Shown: positions 1 through 10,828 of the stretch, one piece after another | How positions within the stretch are numbered: the stretch's first letter is position 1 | How the letters are laid out: every line of letters begins with the position of its first letter | Assembly: GCA_940337035.1 (NCBI GenBank) | Contig: CALNHX010001948.1 | Coordinates: 124,001-188,000 of the forward strand | Origin: Agriotes lineatus | Taxonomy: Eukaryota; Arthropoda; Insecta; Coleoptera; Elateridae | Length of the DNA stretch: 64,000 bases | Direction of reading: 5' to 3' | The notes under the pieces: model-generated | What the model was told of the DNA's origin: nothing | Database searches by the model: none | Seen by the model: the letters and a program-made list of their open reading frames with translations, nothing else | Program-made: the position numbers and the translations under genes

Positions 1-53
1 AAATTATGAAGAATGGGCCACTTTCAAGGACCTTTGGTGTGAATAGGTTATGA

Positions 54-437
54 TGTTAGTTAGAAATTACACACACGAATAACTATATCACTCCTAATAT
101 TCTTTATTAAACGCAACAGATTACAGACATAAATTAAATGTGCGGATTAGCTACTATACTATTACAAGTGCTGAACGAATAGGTCGGGTTAATCAGAATA
201 CATATGAGAGTTTGTGAATCTGACACTTAGCTCCTGAAACATTCAAAGTGAATGCTTCAGTAAGTATTGAGATTTGATACTGCTACACATTGAGAATCTG
301 ACTCTTTGTGTTCCGAACAACCAAAGTGGTCGTTCAGCTCTAAGACCTAGTACGCTATGATCTTTAAGCTCCATCGCTTCCGTATATATACCCTGGTTGT
401 ACAATTTACAAAAGGATTTCCTATTCTAGTCGTAACA
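54..437 (-). mobile_element. Candidate solo LTR
   Basis: Read on the minus strand, this block starts with TGTTACGACTAG and ends with CTAACTAACA, the TG...CA form of an LTR. It carries a TATA-like GTATATATACGG near 385 and AATAAA near 105. No matching target-site duplication is visible (flanks TATGA and ATGGT), and no polypurine tract or primer-binding site lies alongside. An old solo LTR is the simplest reading, but the boundaries are inferred from one copy. Confidence 0.3.
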
Positions 438-1068
438 ATGGTATTGTATTTACAAGACGAAGAGCCGGCTCACTTTCACTTGCCAAAAGGATTCGACGTT
501 TATGACCCACTCGAAATTCACTCTCGATTTTAACAGCTGCAGTTTTATAGCCGTATTGTTCATCGACTTTCGCTTCTGATTTAGGAAAGTGTTCAGGATT
601 TGAGAAACCCTTTTGCACTTTTGTTTGCGGAACACTCGCAGACGTTGGTGAGTTTCTCTTCTATTGAATTCCGCCGCACAAATCACTTTTTGACATTAGG
701 CGTTTTTAACTGCGTGTACCCTTTAGCTAGAAAGTTTTCAAATAACACTTAAGCTAACTGCTCGAAAATATTTATAACACGCACTGTTTATTTTATGGTA
801 ACTATCGGCAACGATCTTTCCGATTTATTGTTCCTCTACACGCGTGACAAAACATTCAACGCCTTAAATTCTGTACTTAATTTTGTTAAATCCATGTCTG
901 TGCTAATTAATCATTAAAAACCATGCCAAAATCAAAGGAGTCCTATTCAGAAAAATTTTAAAAAACGATTGACTGGATGTCACAATAAGGATGACTTCAA
1001 AGTTGCCAATGTGAACACCGAAATAATTTTCTGTAAATTGTGCGTTGTAAGTTTGGTTAGCTAGTGTG
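438..1068. other. Intergenic, no recognised gene
   Basis: Two short overlapping minus-strand open frames lie around 421-686. Their translations match no family I know. I see no splice context or domain motif. Confidence 0.4.
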
Positions 1069-1604
1069 TACAGTGAAATCTCTCATAACGGACACTCCAT
1101 TAAGCGGACCCCTCTATTAAGCAGACATTTTTCTTGGCACCGTCGGGAGCCAATGTAGTTTAAATGCAAGGGCATCTACATTAAGCGGACTCTCTGTTAA
1201 CAGGACGCGGACAGAAAATTCTGGAAATTTTTAAATATTTCCCTCTTTTTAGCGGACATGTTACTAATTATGACGTGCTTGCATACTAAAGAATTAGGGG
1301 AATTACATGTTTTCATATGTGTGGTGTAGGGCGCATTATTATTTGCATGTTCAGATGATAGCTAGGAAACTAGGGTAATTACCTCTTTTCATATGCGCCC
1401 AGTGTTGCCAGATGTCTGGTAATTACCAGAATCTACGGTAATTTAGGATGCACTCTGTTTAATTTTGAATTAGAACAGATATAAATTTCAGTCATAATTT
1501 ATGAAATATCGTTCACAATTTAAAAGCCAGTTTTGCTTTCATAATCAGTCGGTTTAAAGACCGCTATCACAACAGTAAGCATATTATATTACGAAATGAC
1601 CTAG

Positions 1605-2035
1605 AGCTTCAAGTTCATCGCAGGAACTCGCAGACAACGCGGAATTATAATTGCCTACTACTTATTTTGCAATTTTAAATCGTTCTAGTGAACTATACCT
1701 TTGCACTTTGAAATGTTTTTATTTAGTATCTAAGCAGTTATATTGTATAAAAGCCCATTTATTTTTGTAATAAAATCAATCGACATTTACTGTTTGATTC
1801 AATTACATCGATACTACCTTTCCAAACCTAAAAATTGAAGTGTGAGGCTGCACTTAGGGTATTTATCTAATTATCATCCCTTTAAGTGCCATTGACTACA
1901 TTGGCTTAATACATGAATGCAGTCTTATTCATGTGCTTATAAAAATTTGGGATAAAGAACCAGTGCACCCAACAGAAACCTGATCCAGCCTCCAGGCATT
2001 TCTGTTCGCACTCTGATAACTGGTAATGAGCTTCT
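1605..2035 (+). repeat. Dispersed repeat, copy 1 (LTR-like)
   Basis: This stretch is homologous to 60625-61055. Shared blocks include GAAGTGTGAGGCTGCACTT, AACCAGTGCAC and CAGCCTCCAGGCA. It carries a TATA-like TATAAAAG near 1747 and AATAAA near 1770. That layout suggests a solo LTR of an unidentified element, but the exact ends are unclear. It lies within the hAT, so it either inserted there or belongs to it. Confidence 0.45.
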
Positions 2036-2370
2036 GGTAATCAAGTAATCTACGGTAATTTTTCAGGACATTCAAAGATGTTTTATTTTGATTTATTGAC
2101 AAAAATATTTAGCTACATCTTTGGCAGTAAAGAGAAAAGAATTTCTGTTTTGTTTATATCTCCGTGCGATGCACTTTTTAGTAGATGCAGGATGCAGCAA
2201 GCAGGGGAATCACCACTAGGAGTAGGATGTAGGATGGAGTGAATTAACTAGGCTACAAGCTAGAACCTAGAACCGCCGAAGAGCACTTTTTGGAATAAAT
2301 ACTTTTAAGGACATTTCAGGATGGAAATAATGTAGCTTTATGCAAGAATGTATCCGACTTTTGTTTAAAT

Positions 2371-2607
2371 GTCTTATGTATCCTTCACTCTAATGCAACA
2401 TGTGAACGCATTTTTTCAAAGGTTAACTTAATAAAAATCAAAACACGCAATAAATTAATAACAGAGACCGTTAATAGTATTTTACTAACTTCACAATGTG
2501 TTAAAGAAGCAGAAAATTGCGTAAAATTTTTACCAAATGAAAAAATTATATCACTTATTCAAAATTCAAAAACATTGTACAAAAATATTAAAAAGATGAT
2601 GCCGTAG
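2371..2607 (+). pseudogene. hAT transposase C-terminal fragment
   Basis: An uninterrupted frame of 78 codons ends at TAG. Near its start it reads SNATCERIFSKVNLIKIKTR, followed by RNKLITETVNSILLTS. This is the conserved hAT C-terminal dimerisation block, with its CERIFS signature and R-N-x-L motif. The DDE catalytic regions upstream have decayed past recognition, so the copy cannot encode a working transposase. It is the only coding trace of the hAT element at 1400-2794 and shares its orientation. Confidence 0.75.
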
Positions 2608-3184
2608 ACGTAAATATTCATGATGATTTTGTATGCGAACAAATTATTATTTGAAATAACACTATTTACACATAATATAAAGTTTTTGTATGCTTTGGGT
2701 GTGTGTAGATACACATTTTTAAATTTCTGTAAATTCTGGTAATTTATACCTACTTATATTCTGGTAAACCCATTTTCACAATCTGGCAACACTGTATGCG
2801 CCCTATTATTTCCAACCTTAATTCTCAATTGTGTATCTGAATTTCAGAAGTGAAAGAAGTGTTCTGCGAAACCGATTTTATTTATTTATAGCAAAGTGCT
2901 CTTTTGTTTATAGCTGCATTTGATTAAAAGCAAGTAGATTTTTTTCATTGCAGGCTGCAGTTGATATATATGTACTAAAGCTACTTTTTTGCAGTAGTGT
3001 CATAATGAAAAGCAAACGTAGCACTGTATGTATTTAAAAATTTATGTAGTGTTTGTCGTTCTATATTCAAATAAAGATTAAACAAAAAAAAATAAAATTA
3101 AAGCATTTCTATTAAGAGGACACCTCCATTAAGCGGACAAAATTCGTGGCACCACAGTGTCCGCTTATGAGAGGTTTCACTGTA

Positions 3185-3597
3185 TTTACGATATATCGGC
3201 AAAAATGAATTTCCTTCCAATATTTAATATTTTAATATTTATTATAAGAAATGAACAATATAATGTAACAAAACAATGTGTACATTATTGTTACCTACAT
3301 GCCTTTGTAGATGATCATTATGGCCCGAGGATGAAACCAGTTTGGTTTCAAAGCATGTCATCACTTTAAATAAATGTTCATGGATATTAGTTTTATTGCT
3401 TCAAAACACTGTAGAGTATAAAATATAACTACTATCTAATACTGAAAATTCAATTTTTGTAAATTATTATGTAAAAATATTAGGCTCTCGATCAAGTGTG
3501 TTGCACCATGCAGAGAAATATCTACCACCTTGTACAGCTTCTGGAATGCACTGCAGCAGCAAAAAAGAAAAAGGTAAAGGTTCAGGGTAATTTCAAT
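3185..3597. other. Intergenic, no recognised gene
   Basis: AT-rich sequence between the pogo-like element and a SINE. One 70-codon frame at 3157-3369 overlaps the terminal repeat of the pogo-like element and has no recognisable content. Confidence 0.4.
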
Positions 3598-3860
3598 TCC
3601 CCCAACTGGGGGCGGACTGCTATAGGGACCTTGCATCCTCTTCAGCCAATAACGGGAATTTCAGGATGGGTGGAGAATGCAAGAGAAGCCAGGAAAGGTG
3701 GAGAAGTACTGCCCCGACATTCGCTTCAGAGAAGGTGCTCTGTTGACTCAGAAAAACCACCTAAACACCCGAATCAAAGCAGACGGCCACGGGAATTGAA
3801 CCCACAACCTCCCGAATGCTAAGCAGACGTGGTAACTACAAGTCCACATAGCTCGGTCCA
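3598..3860 (-). mobile_element. tRNA-derived SINE (family 2)
   Basis: Read on the minus strand from 3860, it begins with a tRNA-like head: GGACCGAGCTATGTGG, then the pol III B-box-like GGGTTCAATTCCC at 3791-3803. An unrelated body follows. It is not a functional tRNA, because a coherent cloverleaf cannot be drawn. The left end is approximate. It is a different family from the SINEs at 18.8 and 53.9 kb. Confidence 0.55.
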
Positions 3861-4076
3861 TCATCAAAAACATTCGATCAGGCGATGCCATTTCAAGGTC
3901 TTACATCATCAGAAATTGTTAACAATACTACCTCTAATAGGTCACGAGTAAAAATGATTGTGTTAAACTGCGTTATTAAAACGAAATGACAAGAAGACAC
4001 CTGCATAAACAAACCTAAGCATGAGTTCGTATTTAGGGGATTACCCTGCCCGAATCCAGCAAGTAGCGGCGCACAC

Positions 4077-5288
4077 GTGCATATATGTAGTGAAAAAGTA
4101 ATGGGAGAGACCAATGAGAATATATTGGCCTTAATTATATCGGTATCGGCCAAAAACCCGTATTGGTCGATCCCTACTGTTAATTATATTGAGCTAGGCA
4201 AAAAAGTCGTTGCAGTTTTTCTCGATTTGAAACGAGCTTTCGAAACTATCGATAGACATTTATTACTGGAAAAAATGAGAAAATACGGAATTCAGGGTAC
4301 AGCATTACAGTGGTTCAAGAGTTATTTGTCTAAGCGGCAGCAAATTACTAAATTTGAAAATGAAGAATCAGGGCCAAAAGAAGTAGCTTTAGGTGTCCCC
4401 CAAGGAACAATTTTAGGGCCTTTATTATTTATACTGTACATAAATGATGTAAATTTATCTGTGAATAATTGTAAAATTAATTTATTTGCGGACGATACAT
4501 TGATATCTGTAGCTGATAGCAATGTAGAGTGTGCTATAACTAAACTGAATAAGGATATACAAAATAAACTAAAATTAAATACAACAAAAACAAAAGCAAT
4601 GATAATCAGTAGTGGACCACCAGTGCATAATGTGGTAGCGAATGTAAGGGTAGATAATGTAGATATAGAATTTGTTACTAATATTAAATATTTAGGAGTT
4701 ATAATTGACAATAGACTGAAATTTAAACAACATATTGACTATATTGTAACTAAAGCTGCGAAAAAGATAGGTTTCTTTGGTCGAATAAGTTCAAAATTAA
4801 ACATTTGGTCAAAAATATTAGTCTACAAGACAATTATAGCTCCACATTTTGAATATTGCTCCAGTATATTATTTAATGCCACTGAAGGAGACTTACAAAG
4901 ACTGCAAAAGTTACAAAACAAATGTATGCGCATTGTTTTATCTTGCAATAAACGAACATCTGTTTCTTTAATGTTAGAAACCTTACAGTGGCTTAGCATT
5001 AAGCAAAGGATTTATTTTAATACGCTAGTTTTAATTTTTAAAATCATTAATAATAAACTGCCTAGTTATATGACTGAATTTATAGTATACAATAAGGATA
5101 TTCATAATTATAAGACTAGATTTGTAAATGACTTTAGATTGCCCTTAACAGCAAAATCATGTTCTCAAAAAAACTTATTCTACAATGGACTCAAATTATA
5201 TAATGAAATGCCGAACGAAACTAAACAGGCTGCTAATTTATATCAGTTTAAAAAGCTTTGTTCAAGATATGTTAAATCTGTTTGTTAA
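4077..5288 (+). pseudogene. Non-LTR retrotransposon reverse transcriptase, 5'-truncated
   Basis: The frame is a 5'-truncated ORF2 of a CR1/Jockey-group LINE. RT motif A is AVFLDLKRAFETIDR (Asp about residue 50), followed by the LGVPQGTILGPLLF block and the catalytic FADDT (about 137-140). The RT thumb and the C-terminal region run to the stop. The first codon of the open frame is GTG, and LINE homology starts only near 4185, so the N-terminal 35 codons are chance upstream sequence. The endonuclease domain and most RT fingers are missing, so the copy cannot move by itself. The frame is otherwise unbroken, which suggests a fairly recent insertion. About 88 bp of 3' UTR with AATAAA follow, and then the minisatellite at once. 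Confidence 0.85.
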
Positions 5289-5376
5289 ATAACAATATAT
5301 CTGTTTTTGTAAACATCTTAAGGATGAATAAACCAACATCTATCTATTTTCAGTTTACATACAATAAAGTATTGTT

Positions 5377-6490
5377 CAGATGTCACAGATGTCGCAGCTG
5401 TCACAGATGTCACAGATGTCACAGATGTTGCAGATGTCACAGATGTCACAAATGCCACCGATGTCACAGATGTCACAGATGTCACACATGTCACAGATGT
5501 CACAGATGTCACACATGTCACAGATGTCACAGATGCCACTGATGTCACAGATGTCACAGATGTCACAGATGTCACAGATGTCGCAGATGTCACAGATGTC
5601 GCAGATGTCACAAATGCCACCGATGTCACAGATGTCACACATGTCACAGATGTCACAGATGCCACTGATGTCACAGATGCCACAGATGTCACAGATGTCA
5701 CAGGTGTCACAGATGTCACACATGTCACAGATGCCACCAATGTCCCAGATGTCACAAATGAAACAGATGTCACAGACGTCACAGATGCTACATATGTCAC
5801 AGACATCACAGACGTAACAGATCTCACAGATGTCGCAGCTGTATGTCACAGATGATACAGATGTCACAGGAGTCACAGATGTCACCAATGTCACAGATGT
5901 CACAGAAGTCACAGAAGTCATAGAGGTCACAGATATCACAGATGTTACAGATGTCACAAATGTCACAGATGTCACAGATGATACAGATGTCGCAGCTGTC
6001 ACAGATGTCACAGATCTCACAGATGTCACAAATGTCACAGATGTCACAGATGCCGCAGATGTCACAGATGTCACACATGCCACCAATGTCACAGATGCCA
6101 CTGATGTCACAGATGCCACAGATGTCACACATGTCACAGATGCCACCAATGTCCCAGATGTCACAAATGAAACAGATGTCACAGACGTCACGATGTCACA
6201 GATGCCACAGATGTCACAGATGTCACAGATGCCACAGATGTCACATATGTCACAGATGTCACAGACGTAACAGATCTCACGGATGTCACAGATGTCGCAG
6301 CTGTCACACATGTCGCAAATGTCACAGATGATACAGATGTCACAGAAGTCACAGAGGTCACAGATGTTACAGATGTCACAAATGTCACAGATGTCACCAA
6401 TGTCACAGATGTCACAGATGCTACAGGTGTCACAGATGTCATACATGTCACAGATGTCACCAATGTCACAGATGTCACAAATGAAACAGA
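5377..6490. repeat. 9-bp minisatellite (CAGATGTCA)n
   Basis: About 120 variants of a 9-bp unit, CAGATGTCA, run without a break. Because the period is a multiple of three, long open frames appear on both strands (Met-Ser-Gln, Val-Thr-Asp and Cys-His-Arg repeats and their reverse). These are almost certainly not genes. Variant units recur in the same order about 410-450 bp apart (for example GCCACCAATGTCCCAG at 5733 and 6142), which shows higher-order duplication. A one-base slip near 6190 shifts the phase. The array starts where the LINE 3' UTR ends. Confidence 0.95.
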
Positions 6491-6714
6491 ACTGTCCACA
6501 AGGGACAAACTAGAAACCATTCTGACAAACTTTAATTAATGCATAGCCACAAAATACGCCAAATTCTGAATTTCGCATGAACACGTGCAGTACATTTGTA
6601 GCTTTAAATATATTTTGGCATATTACCGCAACCATTGATTGAGTTTTTGGATAAATACTATAGCTGAAAAATTCCATCTGAATCGACTCTCCGTGAAAAC
6701 TATCTCTCCGAGTA
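6491..6714. other. Spacer between minisatellite and long-TIR element
   Basis: Short AT-rich spacer. A minus-strand open frame at 6510-6845 spans it and the left arm of the next element. I recognise nothing in its translation. Confidence 0.35.
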
Positions 6715-6846
6715 GTAATGAACTTAAGTAACAAGCGACTTTCAGGATTGGACCGTGTCATTATTGAAGTCAAAGAACTCAACGTTTCGCCCCCTTTTGT
6801 AAGAGACTTCATCAGGAAGAAAAGCAAAAGAGCACAAAAACTCAAT

Positions 6847-8231
6847 GTGTTAACTCTTCTAACGAAGATTTTCGCGTATTTGGAATTTAAATCGCCGCCT
6901 TATCAAACATTTACATCTCAACGCCGTGCCAAGAAGCGATAGCACGGACCAGTAGCCGCTGCGCGGACGGCCAGGATTGTATATAGGAGTGTTTTTCCTC
7001 CGCCACCGCCAGAGTGGGAAGCGCGAGCGCCGACCGGGAGCCGCTGAGCATATAAAAAGGAGCACATGGCAGCTCCCAAAAGACATTCTATCCTGGGGTC
7101 CTAAGCCTTCTCCCAATCCACCTGAAACGATTACTTTTTTGCCCTGTGCAGGTTACTGTCTAAGCAAAGGAGAAATCGGCTAAAAGGTTCTTACGGTGCT
7201 GGTATGGTTACTGTCAGTCCGTGAGAACATACCGATAACCTGGAGTCCTTATCAAACCAATCCACCGTCATTAATTTTTAGGCCGAGACCGCGGCTCCGT
7301 AATTAATGCCCCCCCGCATCCCGTGTAACCAGACCGCTGTTAGTTAAGGCCGAAACCGCGGAATTTGTAAACTAACTTTCCTGTAATCCGTTGAACGACA
7401 TCACCGCCACCGTTCCGTCCGCCGTCCAAGACCCGAGCGCGCATATTAATTGCGTCCGCGAAAGCCGCATTTCGATTGTATTAATTTGCCCGAGTTTTGA
7501 AACACCTGGAAGTTGTCAACATCCCGTCGCTGCCAGGCTGGACACATACAGAAATTATGCGATAAGGGACTCACCTGTAAGAGCTACCGCCAACATCCTG
7601 GGAGCATTCCAGAAGCCCCCTGAAGGAGGTTTCTGCACCGCTGCAATCCGCAGTTCGAGGCCGCAAATTCGCTCGAACATCAAAATCTCCGAGAGCCCAG
7701 CCGCTGCATATTTTCAAGCGGCGATTGCCCGCGAACAGCATCGCGGCACCAGCTAAGTTCCGCGAGCTGGCCGCAAGTTCGCACAACAGTCCTAGCTAGC
7801 AGGTAAACTCCCGAAATCCATTTATTAACCTAGAGCGTTTGCAGCAGCTACCATTGTAAACAAATCTCAACTGGTGCATGCGGCCGATGACCTTCTCTCC
7901 GAAGTCTCTCCGGGACATCGCCCAGGGGCGTAGCGTTCGCTAGGCCGGCGCATTCCACGAGACTGCTCCGCTTCCGTGCTGCAGCCCTACCGACGACCAG
8001 GAGCAACCCCTTGTTGACGCAACGACCCTCTCGTTTGTAATATACATTGCATTTTGTTATTTTCATTTGTAAATGTAATTAGTTAAAGACATTATATTTA
8101 ATTTTAAATATTCACCAAGTGTTATTTTTGATCTATGCCCTATTCGAGCTATTTGAACGTATTCTCCGACTTAGAGCATATCCGAGGTATTAAAGTAAAT
8201 TAAAGTATTCCCAAAAAAGGCGAGATATTAC
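6847..8231 (+). mobile_element. LTR-like GC-rich insertion in the long-TIR element
   Basis: The block between the two arms starts TGTTAACTC and ends GATATTACA (TG...CA). It has a strong TATA box at 7051, and composition much richer in CG than its surroundings. A solo LTR of about 1.4 kb from a large retroelement fits best. No target-site duplication could be confirmed, and no second copy is present. A CpG-island-like host sequence is the alternative. Open frames here (for example 7391-7756) match nothing I recognise. Confidence 0.35.
7051..7057 (+). promoter_or_regulatory. TATA box of the LTR-like block
   Basis: TATAAAA sits in GC-rich sequence, with GGAGCACATGGCAGCTCCC about 10-30 bp downstream. 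The placement suits pol II initiation near 7080. There is no direct evidence of transcription. Confidence 0.35.
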
Positions 8232-8350
8232 AACCGTGCTCTTTTGCTTTTTCTCCTAAAGACGCCTAATATTAAAGTGGGCGAAACATTGAGTTTTTCG
8301 ACCTCAATAATGACACAGTCCAATCCCGGAAGTTGTTTTACGTTGCAGAT

Positions 8351-9764
8351 TCTCTGCGACCGATTAATGTTTACTTTCTACGTTTTCCTTTTGTAGAAAT
8401 ATCAGTACATATCGTAATTTAAATTGGCAATAAATTCGATAACACTGTAATGTCCAGCACCCGGAAAAAAGTAATTACTAACAATATTTCTCGTGCCATA
8501 ATCCCCAATATTATAAGTATCTTCTAAGTGCTTTAAACTTATTAATAAATAATTGACCTATGAAATTAAGTTCAATATGACGGGCTTATTGAATATCGAG
8601 AGACATAAGATTTTCGTAATCTAACTGTTAATGGGAAAACAATAAAATTAATACCAATAGTGATGTCTTTATAATCGTCCCAATCATTTATAATTTGTGC
8701 TAAAATTTGCAAACGGCTCTGAATAAGCAACGGACTTACTATTTGTATAATTAGTCTACAAATCCATACATTTCCAACGCCCAACACTAAATGACAGCAG
8801 CTATCAGGCCGCTGCAAGCGAAAAACCGTTCTCAAGCGTATGTAAATAAATATTTTAAATTTATGGTTTTAAAAATACAAAAAATTAATCTACAGAGTGA
8901 AACCTTCATATTAAAAAAGATCATGCAAATCGGTAGAACACGTAAATGAAATGGTACAAAAATCAGCCTTGTGCTTTAAATATATGTATTGATTAGTTGC
9001 AATACAAATATTATAGTTATAACGGTTTTCTAGTACTATATAGAATGTATAATCCAAATATGTACAGAATAAATTTATAGCAAAATAATATGCACTAATT
9101 ATCATAATGACCGAAGTTCACAGAAATGGTAAATATTGTTGATTTACACACCAAATGTATATTCTCGAACTACTCGTATCAGTCTCATAATAATCTCTTT
9201 ACAAAGAGGTTAGAAACTTTCAAACTTGACAGGGTTTTATCCAAATCACTAGAATCTTTTACCAGAGAAAATAAATGAACATTTCAAAATATTAAAATAG
9301 CACCATCAGTTTTTTTTTAAATAGAAACCTAAAATGTTTATTTCATTTTGAAACTATAATCTTATTTATTGGCTTTCAATAGCGGGCGTAAAATGTCTCT
9401 TATGGCCCCAGGGTCTATAAAGTTGCTAAGCAGTATAACAATGTAGTAAAGCAGCACCGACAATCTGCACCAAAAATTCACAGTGTTAGCACAACGATGC
9501 CGCAGTAGTCTGTAGTCAAAATAGTCGATCCTTATGTTGTGTCCATGTTGAGAATTAAAATGAAATAAAACGTTGTATGTGTCACATGCCTAATCACGAT
9601 TATAGCTCTCGGGAAATTTAAAGCCCTCCGCTTCAAGTCGCGCTTTAAACATTCCCTTGTGCTATAATCTACTGATTATACCCTTAATACATAAATAACT
9701 ATTAAATCTTTTAAGAGCTCGGTTTCCTGTTTTCATACAAATTTTATATTTGAAGTTTTCTATA
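8351..9764. other. Intergenic, nothing recognised
   Basis: AT-rich sequence with only short spurious frames. I looked here on the minus strand for the missing second half of the PP2C gene (the ACDGxWD segment) and did not find it. Confidence 0.4.
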
Positions 9765-9765
9765 A

Positions 9766-9862
9766 CTGCGTTCGGAAAGGTACCTCTGACAGCTCCGTTT
9801 CCTCGAAATCGTTCGTTAAATACGGAGAGAGCTAAGCGAGATCTGTCAGCGACGGTAAGTAC
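9766..9862. repeat. MITE fragment, related to 14.5 kb element
   Basis: The 45-bp stretch beginning ACTGCGTTCGGAAAGGTACC is nearly identical to 14541 onward, including CTCTGACAGCTC and TTTCCTCGAAATCGTT. A weak inverted partner, CTGTCAGCGACGGTAAG, lies near 9845. Confidence 0.55.
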
Positions 9863-10209
9863 CAATGTGAACATTTTGATGTTCCTCGACACCAAAAATA
9901 ACAGTGGCTAAAAATTATGAATGAATGAATCAACAAAATTTACGTTTTAATTTGACATTTGCACATTTCATGATAGGTGACAGATGAGCGTTCTGTAAAT
10001 ACTTTCGGACAGCAGCCAATATCTTTTAATTAATGTCATAATTGCATCATGCCTCTCCTAATGTTTTCATCAAATTTGGTAAGTCACGGCAAATTATTAA
10101 TTTGTGTTTGTTTTCATTAATTCTCGTATAAGATCTATCAGTTAATTGATTCAGTCATGCACACTTGTACTAACTAACAAGCCTAACACACAAACTCATA
10201 ATTGCCTAC

Positions 10210-10828
10210 CTGTAACAATTTGTTCTTCGGGCCTCATTTTATCATTCCGTTTGAATATAAAATCGCCCAGCGCTCGTGACAGGGCAAGATTCCCATTAAC
10301 TCTGTTGCAGTCGACCCAGCCGCCTGCCGCAGTGATCCTATCGTATTCAGTTTGCACGTGGGGCTTGTGGTCGAGGGAAAGCGGCTCCGCTCTCCCGTTT
10401 ACACTAGCAACGGCCCTAGAATCCCCCACATTGGCACAAAATAATTTATCGCCTTTGATTACCATCGCAACAGCAGTGGTGCCAGCTTGCTCGTGCTTAA
10501 GGGTTTCTTCGCTTAGCATCACCTCATCGATTTCTAGAAACGCTTGCTTCATGGCGTCCACAATGTTACCTTCTTTATATTCATTCCTTTTGGTAATATA
10601 TTTATGTAAATGTTTTCCTGCGTATTCGGCAACTTTTGCTCCACCGTGACCATCGTAAACCGCGAAAAACGCGCTTCCGGGGTCATCAGGGAGCGATAGT
10701 ATATGCGTGTGCGAATCTTCCATGTTTATTCGCCATCCCTGCATGCAACTGGAGCCCACTCGAAACGAAGAATTTTGACAGCATGCTGTGTCTTTTGCAG
10801 TAACAGGTTCTGAGAGTGTTTGACCCAT
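10210..10828 (-). CDS. Protein phosphatase 2C (PPM family), first coding exon
   Basis: A Mn/Mg-dependent Ser/Thr phosphatase of the PPM/PP2C fold, closest in feel to the insect gene Drosophila CG17746 and nematode T23F11.1. The exon encodes residues 1-206 from MGQTLSEP. Metal-binding motifs are visible: MED (36-38) and DGHGG (59-63), then GTTAV, ANVGDSRAV (132-140), DHKP (153-156) and NLALSRALGDF (180-190). Gly2 may be myristoylated, as in PPM1A/B. The exon ends in phase at EEQIVT with a GT donor at 10209-10208. An acceptor (TTTTAG) lies 4 bases upstream of the ATG, implying an upstream untranslated exon. The remaining exons, with the ACDGxWD metal motif, should lie at lower coordinates but are not recognisable in this window. 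They may be past its edge, so I cannot say whether the gene is intact. Its start lies 506 bp from the divergent lin-52 start. Confidence 0.9.

Larger units (their letters stand above)
1400..2794 (+). mobile_element. hAT transposon with 8-bp target-site duplication
   Basis: The termini are inverted repeats beginning CAGTGTTGCCAGAT, and both sides carry the exact 8-bp duplication TATGCGCC (1392-1399 and 2795-2802). This is the hAT pattern. The insertion lies within the pogo-like element, so it is younger. It retains a recognisable transposase C-terminus at 2371-2607. The interior 1605-2035 matches another repeat at about 60.6 kb. Confidence 0.88.
1071..3182. mobile_element. Pogo/Tigger-like Tc1-mariner element, interrupted
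   Basis: The ends are inverted repeats: CAGTGAAATCTCTCATAACG on the left, and CAGTGAAACCTCTCATAAGC when the right end is read in reverse. Both are flanked by TA, the Tc1/mariner target. Subterminal copies of TTAAGCGGAC lie inside both ends. A 1.4 kb hAT splits it, so the original was only about 0.7 kb and probably non-autonomous. No DDE transposase frame is visible in the remaining sequence. Confidence 0.8.
6715..8350. mobile_element. Long-terminal-inverted-repeat element
   Basis: The left arm (about 6715-6842) and the right arm (about 8234-8350) are diverged inverted copies of each other. Shared blocks include GGATTGGACYGTGTCATTATTGA and AGCAAAAGAGCAC. The space between is GC-rich and different in character from the arms, so it is probably a later insertion (next entry). 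No transposase is visible. Outer limits are approximate because similarity fades. Confidence 0.55.

Noticed and set aside
5282..6520. Long open frames over the minisatellite
   Set aside because: They arise from a stop-free 9-bp unit, occur on both strands and in several phases, and shift at a one-base slip.
6510..6845. 111-codon minus-strand frame
   Set aside because: It lies across an inverted-repeat arm, has no family signature, and is not kept open in the other arm.
10146..10649. 167-codon plus-strand frame
   Set aside because: It is the antisense shadow of the PP2C exon, which has clear catalytic motifs and proper splice borders.
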